This document shows, piece after piece, positions 19,110-27,640 of a DNA stretch of 64,000 nt (positions are counted from its first letter, which is position 1; each line of letters begins with the position of its first letter). Source of the DNA: Tunicatimonas pelagia. GTDB lineage: Bacteria > Bacteroidota > Bacteroidia > Cytophagales > Cyclobacteriaceae. The notes beneath the pieces are model-generated. The model was not told the origin of the DNA. It saw only the letters and a list, made by a program, of their open reading frames with translations, and ran no database searches. The stretch spans positions 3,237,001 to 3,301,000 of the forward strand of contig NZ_CP120683.1 in NCBI RefSeq assembly GCF_030506325.1, in the 5' to 3' direction. The translations under genes were made by a program, and so were the position numbers.

Positions 19110-19180
19110 ATAATGAATAATGACCAGTGATTGATGATTAATTACTCCATTAATCATTCGTCATCAATCATTATTCATTA
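19110..19180. repeat. Inverted repeat between convergent genes (AATGAATAATGA arms)
   Basis: AATGAATAATGA (19112-19123) is mirrored exactly by TCATTATTCATT (19168-19179). The intervening bases partly pair as well (TGATTGATGA-like words on both sides). The hairpin spans the gap between two convergent genes and touches both stop codons, so it may end transcription from either side. Related TCAT-rich words occur near 60185, in another convergent gap. Confidence 0.6.
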
Positions 19181-20641
19181 CATTACCTGGTCTATGGCAA
19201 TTTTTGCGGAAAGCAAACTAAGCGGAATTCCCCCGCCAGGGTGTACACTTCCGCCACAAAAATATAACCCCTTAATTTTACGGCTAAAGTTGGCGTGGCG
19301 CAGAAATGCCGCATAGCGATTATTAGAACTATTGCCGTACAAAGCTCCCTGTGAAGAAGACGTTCGGCTTTCTATGGTACGAGGATCAAGAATATCTTCG
19401 GCCACAATCTTAGAACCTAAATCAACACCTAATCGGCGACTAACTTTATCTACAATTGTATCTCGCGCTTGGTCGATTAACGTATCCCAATTTTGCCCAT
19501 CGTTATTAGGCACATTAATCATGGTAAACCAGTTCTCACAACCAGGCGGAGCGTCGTCAGGTTTGTATTTGGCGGTAATGTTAACGTAAACCGTAGGGTC
19601 GTGATAGACCGTTTTCTTCTGAAAGATGTGTTCAAACTCCTGCTGATAGTCTTGGCTAAAGAAAATATTGTGTAGGTCCAGCTCCGGAAACGTGTGATTG
19701 ATTCCCCAGTAAAAGATTAGGGCCGAACTAGATTTAGGCTGATTTAACAGGCGAGTTGGTGGTTTTACATTCGGTAAAAGTTTACGGTAGGTGTTCACCA
19801 CATCCATGTTGCTCACTACCACGTCGTACTCTTGCACTTCGCCTTCTACTTTAATTCCCTGTATCTTTGAATTTCTAATTTTAATTTCTTCTGCCTGAGA
19901 CTGAAAATGAAATTGTACCCCTAATCGTTTTGCCAAACGATACAGGCTCTGAGTGATAGAATACATACCTCGGGAGGGAAAGTACGCTCCAATGTTGAAT
20001 TCCAGATGCGGAATGATATTCATAGTGGCAGGCGCCTCGTAGGGATTAGAACCGTTATAGGTAGCGTAGCGATTGAATAGTTGCACTACTCGATCATCCT
20101 GAAACTGTTGCTGGTTAGCTTGATGCATACTCCGAAAAAAATCTAGTCGGTGCAGTTTCCCGTAGGCTCGCCACGCCTTTTTGTTCACGAATGTTTGCCA
20201 CCGGTGCAACGACCGCTTCATAAATAAATCTGATAAAGTATCGTAGAGGTGGGAGCTACGTTGTAAGGCCTCTTGGATGGCTTCGGGGCGCTCATTTGTT
20301 TTTCGGCCTATTTCTTCCAAGAATTTTTTTCGGTCGGCAAAAGCCTGTAGAAACGTGCCGTCTTCATAAAAGTAGTGGCAAGCAACCGGTAACGGCTGGT
20401 ACTCAAAGTGATCTTGGGTTTGCTCACCCGAAAGCGTAAATAACTCTTCTACTAGCTCAGGCAACGTAAACAGAGAGGGACCCGCGTCGAAACGATAGTC
20501 GCCTAACTTAATTTCACTCAACTTACCTCCGGGATAAGCATTCGCCTCGTAAACATCTACGTGGTAGCCTTTATTAGCTAAACGAATGGATGAAGCAATT
20601 CCGGCAATTCCGGCTCCCACTATTCCCGCTCGCTTTATCAT
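19178..20641 (-). CDS. Phytoene desaturase family FAD oxidoreductase, CrtD-like
   Basis: This carotenoid-type FAD-dependent amine-oxidase-fold enzyme has 487 residues. The N terminus has the dinucleotide motif AGIVGAGIAGIASSIRLANKGY and the continuing VDVYEANAYPGGKL. The segment YRFDAGPSLFTLPELVEELF follows. The FAD-binding C terminus reads GLYFCGGSVHPGGGIPLSLLSAKI. The DAGPSLFTLPELV pattern fits the CrtD (hydroxycarotenoid 3,4-desaturase) branch better than CrtI, but this is judgement by eye. No other carotenoid gene is visible next to it. It ends at the inverted repeat shared with the transglycosylase. A TMEM220-type membrane gene lies four bases upstream on the same strand and is probably co-transcribed. 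Confidence 0.85.
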   Translation of the reverse strand: MIKRAGIVGAGIAGIASSIRLANKGYHVDVYEANAYPGGKLSEIKLGDYRFDAGPSLFTLPELVEELFTLSGEQTQDHFEYQPLPVACHYFYEDGTFLQAFADRKKFLEEIGRKTNERPEAIQEALQRSSHLYDTLSDLFMKRSLHRWQTFVNKKAWRAYGKLHRLDFFRSMHQANQQQFQDDRVVQLFNRYATYNGSNPYEAPATMNIIPHLEFNIGAYFPSRGMYSITQSLYRLAKRLGVQFHFQSQAEEIKIRNSKIQGIKVEGEVQEYDVVVSNMDVVNTYRKLLPNVKPPTRLLNQPKSSSALIFYWGINHTFPELDLHNIFFSQDYQQEFEHIFQKKTVYHDPTVYVNITAKYKPDDAPPGCENWFTMINVPNNDGQNWDTLIDQARDTIVDKVSRRLGVDLGSKIVAEDILDPRTIESRTSSSQGALYGNSSNNRYAAFLRHANFSRKIKGLYFCGGSVHPGGGIPLSLLSAKIAIDQVM

Positions 20642-20645
20642 ACTA

Positions 20646-21023
20646 TTACCTAACTATTTTACGAGACCATTGTTGCTGAGCCAACACAAACAGTAGTGCC
20701 ACCAACCCCAAGAATAAGCCAAACGCTTCCCGGGTATTTTCAATATAGGGTTTGTCATCTGTCATCTTCACTCCCACCAGATTATCATCGCTAGCAATCC
20801 AGTCGAGAATGCCAGGGGTGAGATAGAAAAAGTAGAGGGTAAAAATGGATATACCTGGAATAAGAAATGCCAAATTGTACCGACCAAAGACGGCCATTCC
20901 GACCATAATTGCTACAAAACCGTACAGAAATACCCAAGTAATAGCATCAGGATCATTTATCTGAAAGTAAGCAAACAATGCAAAGAGTAGTGTCAGAAAT
21001 ATATTAATGACTTTGTATATCAT
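20646..21023 (-). CDS. TMEM220-type small membrane protein
   Basis: This 125-residue integral membrane protein has four hydrophobic segments: INIFLTLLFALFAYFQI, WVFLYGFVAIMVGMAVF, LAFLIPGISIFTLYFFYL and AFGLFLGLVALLFVLA. The combination of FQINDPDAITWVFLYG with a later E-N-T-R-E-A-F-G-L is characteristic of the transmembrane protein 220 family. The function is unknown. ATG 21023 (MIYKVINIF) was chosen over an ATG 42 bases upstream because the latter lies in TAACAC-type repeat sequence. The stop lies four bases before the start of the CrtD-like gene, which suggests an operon. Confidence 0.75.
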   Translation of the reverse strand: MIYKVINIFLTLLFALFAYFQINDPDAITWVFLYGFVAIMVGMAVFGRYNLAFLIPGISIFTLYFFYLTPGILDWIASDDNLVGVKMTDDKPYIENTREAFGLFLGLVALLFVLAQQQWSRKIVR

Positions 21024-21027
21024 TATT

Positions 21028-21150
21028 TCAGTATTAGTGTATTTATGTGTTATAGTATAATGCATGCACGTATCTACCTATTACTATGTAGTAGCTACTT
21101 TAACACCGCGCAGTGGCGGCCAAAACACTGAGCACTCTAACACTGTATTT
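21028..21150. repeat. TAACAC repeat cluster with GTGGCGGCC core, copy 2
   Basis: This spacer contains GTATTAGTGTATTTATGTGTTATAG-like words, then TTTAACACCGCGCAGTGGCGG (21099 onward), CCAAAACACTGAGCACTC, and TAACACTG. The TTTAACACC...GTGGCGRCC...AACAC arrangement repeats the element at 8168-8197. No gene is seen. Confidence 0.55.
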
Positions 21151-21152
21151 AG

Positions 21153-21911
21153 TTACAACTCGCGAATCCAAATATTACGGAAACTAACCGGATTGCTGTG
21201 ATCTTGCAGAATAATAGGGCCATCGCCGTGGGCTTCCCACTTGGGTGTACCAATGTATTCGGTGGTGCCTTGCAACTTAGCGTGATTTTGTACGACTACT
21301 CCATTGTGCAGCACAGTTACATAGCCGGGCTCAATCAATGACCCGTTCTTCTCGTCAAATTCCGGCTCGGTATAGATAATGTCGTACACTTCCCACTCTG
21401 TAGGGGCACGGGTGGCGTTTACCAATGGCGGATGCTGCTTGTAAATACTACCAGCCTGCCCATTAGCGTAAGTGCGATTATCGTAAGAATCCAGCACCTG
21501 TACCTCGTACAATCCCTGTAAAAAAATTCCACTGTTTCCGCGCCCCTGGCTCTCGCTTACAATCTCTTGGGGCGACTGCCACTCAACATGTAGCTGAAAG
21601 CTTCCGAAGTTCTCCTTAGTTTTGATAGCTCCGGTGCCCGGTTTCACTGTAAAATAGTTTCCGGTTACATCCCAGGCTGCTTCCCCTCCACCAACGCTCT
21701 CCCATTCAGCGAGCGAGTTCGCATCAAATAGTACTACCGCATCCGAGGGAGGCGATGCAGTACTCTCACCCGGGTCAACTTTCTCGACTTCGGGATCCCA
21801 AAATTCAGTATCTTCCGGTTTATATTCATCCGCCTTTCTAAACTGCTGGGCAGTAAGCGATGAGGAGATAAAGATCAGTGCTAAGCTGACTAAGATGTGT
21901 TTTTTGCTCAT
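21153..21911 (-). CDS. Secreted DUF1080 protein (3-keto-disaccharide hydrolase type)
   Basis: This exported 252-residue protein has a signal peptide (HILVSLALIFISSSLTAQ) and one DUF1080 domain of concanavalin-like fold. Visible family marks are VVLFDANSLAEWES near residue 60, WQSPQEI...GRGNSGIFLQGLYEVQVLDS near 115-140, NATRAPTEWEVYDIIYTEPEF, and the C-terminal GPIILQDHSNPVSFRNIWIREL. Members of this family hydrolyse 3-keto-glycosides or bind glycans. The gene lies 24 bases downstream of a Tat-exported Gfo/Idh/MocA oxidoreductase, and a second such oxidoreductase is divergent to that one. This grouping is typical of pathways that oxidise the C3 hydroxyl of sugars before cleavage. The exact substrate is unknown. 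Confidence 0.88.
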   Translation of the reverse strand: MSKKHILVSLALIFISSSLTAQQFRKADEYKPEDTEFWDPEVEKVDPGESTASPPSDAVVLFDANSLAEWESVGGGEAAWDVTGNYFTVKPGTGAIKTKENFGSFQLHVEWQSPQEIVSESQGRGNSGIFLQGLYEVQVLDSYDNRTYANGQAGSIYKQHPPLVNATRAPTEWEVYDIIYTEPEFDEKNGSLIEPGYVTVLHNGVVVQNHAKLQGTTEYIGTPKWEAHGDGPIILQDHSNPVSFRNIWIREL

Positions 21912-21935
21912 TAAGCGTGTAGTTAAAATTCTTTA

Positions 21936-23267
21936 TTAAACTGAAGGAAGCTTCCACTTTCCATGGTACGCTGCTTTTAAAAGAGCGTTGGCCTCCGTAT
22001 CATCTTTAAACTGACCTTGCGCTTCGTCCCAATGAACTTTACGCCCGGTCTTGAACGCAATATTACCCAACTGGGCATTTACAGCAGCTAGACGACCTAC
22101 CTCAATACTGCAAATGGGTTTTTCCCTGGTCTTAATGCTTTTAATAAAATCGAGCGAGTGTTTGTCTAGTCCACTGGCCCCCCGGCGATTCTGCACCGGT
22201 AAAGCTTCCGCTTTATATTTTCCATCTTCGGTTTCAGGAATTACTTCCCATTTGTTACGATCTACCACTAAAGTACCCAAGTTTCCGATGAAGGCCACAC
22301 CGTGACCACGGCCGTAGGGCCCTAGATCAATACCCATCGCGTGCTCCCAAAGCATAGAAAAGTCTTCAAACTCGTAGACCGCCTGCATGGTATCTGGGGT
22401 TTCCTGAGCATCATCCGGGTAGGCCAGCTTACCTCCCGAAGCGATTACCGATTTAGGAGCAGTAGCATTCATTCCGGCCAAAACCATATCTATGAGGTGC
22501 ACGCCCCAGTCGGTCATTAAGCCTCCGGCATAATCCCAAAACCAACGAAAGTTAAAGTGGAAACGATTTTTGTTAAATGGTCGATCTGGTGCTGGCCCTA
22601 GCCACATATCGTAGTTGACTCCAGCAGGTGGTTCATCAAGATCGGGCACCATCGGAACAGGGGGTACCCAGCCCATGTAGGCCCAGGCTTTTACCAATCT
22701 GATCTTACCTAGTTTTCCCGAATTAACGTAAGCCAAAGCTTGATCCCAGTGTTCGTCACTACGCTGCCACTGTCCGACCTGCACAATTTTATTGTAACGT
22801 TCACCTGCTTTCACCATCAGATTGCATTCCTCAATGGAGTTGGCGATGGGTTTCTCTACGTATACATCCTTGCCAGCTTCACAGGCATCTACCATCATCA
22901 GGCAGTGCCAGTGGTCAGGGGAACCGATAATAACCGCGTCAATATCTTGTTGCTCCAGCAACTTGCGATAATCACCGTAGGTTTTAGGGCGCGTACCCGT
23001 CATTTTCTCAACTTCGCCAGCGCGTTTTTCTAGCACATTGGCATCCACATCGCACAAAGCCGCACACTCCACATTAGGAATGTTTAGGTGCGCCCTCAGA
23101 TCGGTAAAGCCCATACCGTTGCAGCCAATTACTCCTAAAGTGATTTTCTCATTAGCCGAGAAAAGTTTAGCCGCTTGGCTTCCGATGGGCAGTACCGAGG
23201 CTAGGCTGCCACCCGTTACCGCCACTGATGATTGCTTGATGAATGTTCTTCGGTTAGGTTTCTTCAT
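21936..23267 (-). CDS. Gfo/Idh/MocA family oxidoreductase, Tat-exported
   Basis: This NAD(P)-dependent sugar oxidoreductase has about 443 residues from ATG 23267. The start was chosen because it directly precedes a twin-arginine signal (KKPNRRTFIKQSSVAVTGG); a longer open frame upstream adds a leader without that logic. The Rossmann fold starts ITLGVIGCNGMGFTDLRAH, and YGDYRKLLEQQDIDAVIIGS and VDVYVEKPIANSIEEC-like segments follow, with the EKP Lys of the active site. The C-terminal domain contains WFWDYAGGLMTDWGVHLIDM, the usual sheet-interface motif. The product probably acts in the periplasm, next to the DUF1080 protein encoded immediately downstream. The start faces a palindrome shared with the divergent oxidoreductase gene. 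Confidence 0.9.
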   Translation of the reverse strand: MKKPNRRTFIKQSSVAVTGGSLASVLPIGSQAAKLFSANEKITLGVIGCNGMGFTDLRAHLNIPNVECAALCDVDANVLEKRAGEVEKMTGTRPKTYGDYRKLLEQQDIDAVIIGSPDHWHCLMMVDACEAGKDVYVEKPIANSIEECNLMVKAGERYNKIVQVGQWQRSDEHWDQALAYVNSGKLGKIRLVKAWAYMGWVPPVPMVPDLDEPPAGVNYDMWLGPAPDRPFNKNRFHFNFRWFWDYAGGLMTDWGVHLIDMVLAGMNATAPKSVIASGGKLAYPDDAQETPDTMQAVYEFEDFSMLWEHAMGIDLGPYGRGHGVAFIGNLGTLVVDRNKWEVIPETEDGKYKAEALPVQNRRGASGLDKHSLDFIKSIKTREKPICSIEVGRLAAVNAQLGNIAFKTGRKVHWDEAQGQFKDDTEANALLKAAYHGKWKLPSV

Positions 23268-23342
23268 ATTAAAAATCGCTTTAGAGAAGACGGTGAAACT
23301 GGGTAGTAGGTGCTTTTCCGGGTAGGAAAATAGCTTATGTGT

Positions 23343-23362
23343 CACAAATTTATAAATTTGTG
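23343..23362. promoter_or_regulatory. Perfect 20-bp palindrome containing two divergent TAAATTTG boxes
   Basis: CACAAATTTA followed by its exact reverse complement forms a 20-base perfect palindrome in the 180-base gap between two divergent Gfo/Idh/MocA genes. Each half contains TAAATTTG, which matches the Bacteroidota -7 consensus TAnnTTTG, one pointing each way. This could be an operator overlapping two promoters. No convincing -33 TTG element was found at the usual distance, so the promoter reading is tentative. Confidence 0.5.
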
Positions 23363-23447
23363 GATAATGCACTATTTTTTAAAAAAGTAATTTTTCGGGC
23401 TTCAGCAGAAGTTCTATTTATTAAAAAAAACTAAACCTAACAACTTT

Positions 23448-24611
23448 ATGAACCGACGACTAAGAATGGGTATGGTAGGCGGAGGCCGGGGTGCCTTTAT
23501 CGGAGGCGTTCACCGTATTGCTGCTGCTATTGACGGCGAAATAGATTTAGTATGCGGAGCTTTTAGCAGTAGCCCGGAGAAATCAAAAGCTTCGGGAGCC
23601 GATTTATATTTGCCACCCGAGCGGGCTTACGGCAGTTATCAGGAAATGATTGAGAAGGAAAAAGAACTACCCGAAGGAGAACGAATGGATTTTGTGTCTA
23701 TCGTTACGCCTAATCACATGCACGTACCGCCCGCCAAGATGGCACTGGAGAACGGCTTTCCGGTAATCTGCGATAAGCCCGTAGCTTTCAGCTTGGAAGA
23801 AGCTAAAGAATTGAAAGAAGTGATAGAGCGCACCGGACTTACCTTTGCACTTACTCATAACTACACCGGTTACCCGATGGTGAAACAAGCTCGGGACATG
23901 GTAAAAGAAGGTAAGTTTGGAAAAATCCGAAAGATTGTGGTTGAATATCCGCAAGGCTGGCTCTCCCGAACGGTAGAAAAAGAAGATTATAAGCAGGCCG
24001 TGTGGCGAACCGACCCCAAGCAAGCGGGTATTAGCAGCGCAATGGGCGACATTGGTACTCACGCTGAGAACTTAGCCGAGTACATTACCGGACTACAAAT
24101 TAAAGAGATGTGTGCCGACCTTACCTCCTTCGGCGAGGGGCGGGAACTAGACGACGACGGAAATATTCTGCTTCGCTTTGATAACGGTGCTCGAGGTGTG
24201 CTACACGCTTCGCAGATTGCTGCGGGAGAAGTGAACGACCTGAACATTCGGGTGTACGGCGAAAAAGGCGGTTTAGAATGGCATCAACAGATCCCTGATG
24301 TGCTTACCGTGAAATGGCTGGATCAACCCGACCACGTGTACCGAGCCGGGGGCGACCGGGCTTACTTAAGCGAAAGCGCCATGGCGCACGTGCGTATTCC
24401 GGCTGGGCACCCCGAAGGCTACTTGGAGGGTTTTGCCAATATTTATCGCAATTTCGCTATGACTCTTCGAGCCCGAATGCAAGGCCAGGAGCCTAACCCT
24501 CAGCATTTAGATTTTCCCGATATTGAAGATGGCATCCGGGGTATGGCTTTTATTGAAAATGCGGTAGCCTCCAGCAAGAGCGACCAGAAGTGGTATCCGT
24601 TTACTATCTAA
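23448..24611 (+). CDS. Gfo/Idh/MocA family oxidoreductase (cytoplasmic)
   Basis: This 387-residue NAD(P)-dependent oxidoreductase has no signal peptide. The nucleotide fold begins RLRMGMVGGGRGAFIGGVHR. MDFVSIVTPNHMHVPPAKMA and FPVICDKPVAFSLEEAKEL follow, with the catalytic-site Lys in DKP. The second domain contains KQAGISSAMGDIGTHAENLAEY. It looks like the sugar dehydrogenases that work with isomerases and DUF1080 hydrolases. It is divergent from the Tat-exported relative and probably shares its control region (palindrome at 23343-23362). Together the two may oxidise and reduce a keto-sugar on each side of the membrane, which is inference. Confidence 0.9.
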   Translation: MNRRLRMGMVGGGRGAFIGGVHRIAAAIDGEIDLVCGAFSSSPEKSKASGADLYLPPERAYGSYQEMIEKEKELPEGERMDFVSIVTPNHMHVPPAKMALENGFPVICDKPVAFSLEEAKELKEVIERTGLTFALTHNYTGYPMVKQARDMVKEGKFGKIRKIVVEYPQGWLSRTVEKEDYKQAVWRTDPKQAGISSAMGDIGTHAENLAEYITGLQIKEMCADLTSFGEGRELDDDGNILLRFDNGARGVLHASQIAAGEVNDLNIRVYGEKGGLEWHQQIPDVLTVKWLDQPDHVYRAGGDRAYLSESAMAHVRIPAGHPEGYLEGFANIYRNFAMTLRARMQGQEPNPQHLDFPDIEDGIRGMAFIENAVASSKSDQKWYPFTI

Positions 24612-24690
24612 CTCAAAAATTTTTATGCTCGAGGTAGGGTAGCTGCCCAGTAATCGGTAATAGTGATGTACATGAACTTTACTAACTATT

Positions 24691-25443
24691 ATGAAGAAGC
24701 ACTCTATCTTACCTAAATTACTTGTATTTGCAGCCATTACCCTTACTGCTACTGGTTGTTACATCGATGTAGACGATGATGATGGCTTTAATATCGGCCC
24801 TAGTGTTCGTGGCTCGGGTAATGTTATTACTGAAGGGCGGATATTAGACTCTTTCAGTCGTATTGAAGTTGAGGGAGCAGCCAATATTTTTATTAGTCAG
24901 GGGAGTGACCAGACCATAGAAATTGAAGCCGATGACAATATCGTTCCGATTATTACCACTCGGGTACGGGGCAACGAACTAGAGATCAGTAGCTCACAGG
25001 GCTACCAAAGTAATAATCCGGTTAACGTATATATTACTATTTCGGAAATTGAAGGCATTCGCATTGATGGTTCAGGCGATGTGTTTGGTGAAACCCCATT
25101 AGGCGGTAATGGGTTAGATTTGGAAATAGAAGGTTCGGGTGATATGGATTTGGAAGTATTCTATACACAGTTATCGGTAGAAAGTAGTGGCTCCGGCAAT
25201 TTTCAGATGTTTGGCGAAGTGGAAGGTCAGAACATTCGTATTTCCGGTTCGGGGAACTATCAGGCCCGTGATTTAGATTCTAAGAACTGCGATATCCGCA
25301 TTGCTGGAAGTGGCAACGCAGCGGTAGCTGCTTCCGAGTTTCTTAAAGCCGAAATCCGTGGCAGCGGTAATATTGTGTACTACGGCAGCCCCGAAGTAGA
25401 TAGCTCAGTGAGTGGCTCGGGAAATATTATCTCTTCACGCTAG
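24691..25443 (+). CDS. GIN domain (DUF2807) lipoprotein
   Basis: This 250-residue surface or periplasmic lipoprotein has a signal peptide ending TATGC (lipobox, Cys near residue 23) and a short run of Asp (YIDVDDDDG). The body is a right-handed beta-helix built of short strands punctuated by G-S-G-N/D turns (GSGDVFGE, GSGDMDLEV, GSGNFQMFG, GSGNYQAR, GSGNAAV, GSGNIVYYG, GSGNIISS). This is diagnostic of the head GIN domain. The opening motif SFSRIEVEGAANIFISQGSD is also typical. The molecular function of the family is not established. Its stop overlaps by four bases the stop region of the convergent HAD gene. Confidence 0.9.
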   Translation: MKKHSILPKLLVFAAITLTATGCYIDVDDDDGFNIGPSVRGSGNVITEGRILDSFSRIEVEGAANIFISQGSDQTIEIEADDNIVPIITTRVRGNELEISSSQGYQSNNPVNVYITISEIEGIRIDGSGDVFGETPLGGNGLDLEIEGSGDMDLEVFYTQLSVESSGSGNFQMFGEVEGQNIRISGSGNYQARDLDSKNCDIRIAGSGNAAVAASEFLKAEIRGSGNIVYYGSPEVDSSVSGSGNIISSR

Positions 25444-26051
25444 AATACCACTCCAGCACTTTTTAAGACCTCCGCCAAATTAGAAGGTTTTTCAAGCCAG
25501 GCTGCCCGGAGGCCACAGCTTCGGGCGGCTTCTACATTTTCCTGACGGTCATCTACGAACAGGCACTGCTCACCTTGCTGACGGGTAATCCACAGCACTC
25601 GCTGAAAAATATCGCAATCAGGTTTCATTACTCCCATGTAGCACGAACTGAAGAAGTGCGGGATGGATTCGTGCAAATGATAGGTATTAATCCGGTATTC
25701 ATTCAACGCCAGCGATTCATTGTTAACCGTAGCCAGTTGGTACTTGTCTGATTTGGCTAAACGCCGCAGTAATTCCAGATTTTCCGTATGCGGCTGCGAT
25801 TGGGTTTCCATGAAGTCAGTATACTCCTCAATGGTAAAAGACCGAGACTCAGTGAATACTACCTGATTTAAGTATTCTTTGAGCGAAACTCGCCCACACT
25901 CGAAATTTCCTACGTGCTGCTGATGCCTTTCTTCTACCTCCTCGTAATCGTACTGAAAAGTGGTGGCGGCGGCTTCGCGAGTAATATGATCCCAACCGTT
26001 GGTTAGTAAAACCCCGCCTACATCAAAGAATATCGTAGTAATCTCACTCAT
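25440..26051 (-). CDS. HAD family hydrolase (haloacid dehalogenase-like phosphatase)
   Basis: This 203-residue cytoplasmic HAD-fold hydrolase has all four motifs: motif I IFFDVGGVLLTNGWD (nucleophile Asp near residue 9), motif II ATVNNES, motif III KPDCDIFQRVL (Lys), and motif IV CLFVDDRQENVEAARSCGL. The second catalytic Asp two residues after the nucleophile is replaced by Gly (DVG rather than DxD), as in the epoxide hydrolase/YihX-like branch, which tolerates this. A small helical cap lies between motifs I and II. The substrate is unknown. It is convergent with the GIN-domain gene. Confidence 0.85.
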   Translation of the reverse strand: MSEITTIFFDVGGVLLTNGWDHITREAAATTFQYDYEEVEERHQQHVGNFECGRVSLKEYLNQVVFTESRSFTIEEYTDFMETQSQPHTENLELLRRLAKSDKYQLATVNNESLALNEYRINTYHLHESIPHFFSSCYMGVMKPDCDIFQRVLWITRQQGEQCLFVDDRQENVEAARSCGLRAAWLEKPSNLAEVLKSAGVVF

Positions 26052-26113
26052 AGTTTATATTTTTCATCAAGGTGCAAAAGATCAAGGCAGCACTTGGTCT
26101 GACAACTTCTATC

Positions 26114-26136
26114 ATAAAAAAGCCCCTGGAGGGGCT
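26114..26136 (-). terminator. Intrinsic terminator of the small gene 26143-26391
   Basis: On the minus strand AGCCCC, a four-base loop, GGGGCT and then a run of six T form a compact GC hairpin with a T tract, seven bases after the stop codon at 26143. This is a classic Rho-independent terminator. Confidence 0.85.
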
Positions 26137-26142
26137 AATAAT

Positions 26143-26391
26143 CTATGACTTATTTCCGTAAGACGGCTGATCAATTTTTACCTTATCGGTATTCCGGTTC
26201 GGGTTTTTCAGTGGGGCTTTGCTCGGATCAGGGTTTCCCTGCCCATCGGTGAATTGCTCTCGTAACTCCTGCTCCCGTTCTAAATCAACCTCGCCTACTT
26301 CCTTAATTGAAGCTTTGTCTTGCTGAGGAGTGGTTCCTGAAGGTTCACCTTTTGCTTGCTTTCCGGTGGTGTTTGTATCTCGCTGTGGCAT
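26143..26391 (-). CDS. Small hydrophilic protein of unknown function (82 aa)
   Basis: I do not recognise this protein. It has no signal peptide or membrane segment, is rich in Gln, Lys, Asp, Glu, Pro and Gly, and is probably disordered (KQAKGEPSGTTPQQDKASIKE, then DPSKAPLKNPNRNTDK). A strong terminator follows directly, which supports an expressed gene of its own. Such short hydrophilic proteins are common in Bacteroidota, but no role can be given. Confidence 0.6.
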   Translation of the reverse strand: MPQRDTNTTGKQAKGEPSGTTPQQDKASIKEVGEVDLEREQELREQFTDGQGNPDPSKAPLKNPNRNTDKVKIDQPSYGNKS

Positions 26392-26461
26392 TATTCAAAA
26401 AATATTATGGGTTAAAAAAATAGTTTTATACTTACATAACTCGACCAGCGACAGATAGTTA

Positions 26462-27589
26462 TTAGAACCATTGTTTGGTACGCATCCAGATGTACATCAG
26501 CAACCCGGCTACTAGCATAGAACCCATTACGGTAGGGTAACCCCACTTCCACGCTAACTCGGGCATGTACTGAAAATTCATGCCGTAGATACCGGCCACA
26601 AAAGTGAGGGGAATAAAAATAGTCGCGATAATGGTAAGCGTTTTCATCACATTATTCATCTTATTACTGAGCATAGACATATACAGGTTCATCAATCCAT
26701 TCAGTATTTCCCGCTGGGTTTCCATCGTATTAATCGCTTGGTCGAGGTGGCTGTACACATCTTGGAAAAACCGGAGCGAGGCTTGCTCAACAAAACTTTC
26801 GTCGTTAATTAACTTGTTCAGTGCATCACGTAGCGGTAAAATACTTTTTCGGAGCTCAACCACATTTCGGTTGTAAAAAGTAATTCGCTCCATTGCTTCT
26901 TGAGTAGGATTACGGACAATATTATCTTCCAGTAGTATAAACTGCTCGTTGTATTCTTCTATCACAGTGTAGTAATTATCTACAATTACGTCCATAAGTG
27001 CGTAGAGCAGGTAATCTACCCCTCGCTTTCTAATACGGCCCTTTGCCACTTCTAGGCGCTCTCGCACTGGGTCAAACACATCTTTTCGGTGTTCTTGAAA
27101 AGAGATCAACACCTGAGGGGTAAGAATAAAGCTAATGTGCTCCCGCTCTATGTAGTGAGTTTCTTTATTAAAATTGAGCATTTTCAGCGTGATGAATAGG
27201 TAACCGTCGTAGTTTTCATACTGTGGGGAAAGTATGGTATTCAGAATGTCTTCGGTCACCAGCAGGTGCAATTTAAAGTGATCCCCAATTTCTTGTACTA
27301 CCGAGGTATCGTGAATAGCACTTACATTGATCCAGTTGGCCTGTTCGGGATCAATCTCAGCTAGCACCTCCGATACTTTATCAAAAGTACGGTTCTGGAA
27401 CTCGCCTTCACTGTATTGGTAAAGCGTAAACTCAATAGGCTCGTCAACATTCTTTCCGGTATAAATAAGTGTACCGGGAGCTACTCCAGCGTGCTTACTA
27501 ATACGATAGTCTTGCCGAAGAGATAATGATTTACGAATAAACTGAATGGGAAGTAAGCGGAGCAGCTGCTTCTGAATTTGTTTTCTCAT
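26462..27589 (-). CDS. corA: CorA family magnesium/cobalt transporter
   Basis: This 375-residue divalent-cation channel of the cytoplasmic membrane has a large N-terminal cytoplasmic domain (about 1-310), long helices (ERLEVAKGRIRKRG; YNEQFILLEDNIVRN) and two C-terminal membrane helices. The first helix ends in the signature YGMNFQYMPELAWKWGY, where GMN forms the selectivity loop. The second helix is VMGSMLVAGLLMYIWM, ending in a basic tail (RTKQWF). Length and topology are normal. The gene appears monocistronic, with a repeat-bearing spacer upstream. Confidence 0.95.
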   Translation of the reverse strand: MRKQIQKQLLRLLPIQFIRKSLSLRQDYRISKHAGVAPGTLIYTGKNVDEPIEFTLYQYSEGEFQNRTFDKVSEVLAEIDPEQANWINVSAIHDTSVVQEIGDHFKLHLLVTEDILNTILSPQYENYDGYLFITLKMLNFNKETHYIEREHISFILTPQVLISFQEHRKDVFDPVRERLEVAKGRIRKRGVDYLLYALMDVIVDNYYTVIEEYNEQFILLEDNIVRNPTQEAMERITFYNRNVVELRKSILPLRDALNKLINDESFVEQASLRFFQDVYSHLDQAINTMETQREILNGLMNLYMSMLSNKMNNVMKTLTIIATIFIPLTFVAGIYGMNFQYMPELAWKWGYPTVMGSMLVAGLLMYIWMRTKQWF

Positions 27590-27640
27590 AAGTAGACTTC
27601 GTTACAAGGTATAATGACATTGCATCTTAGGGACACTTTC

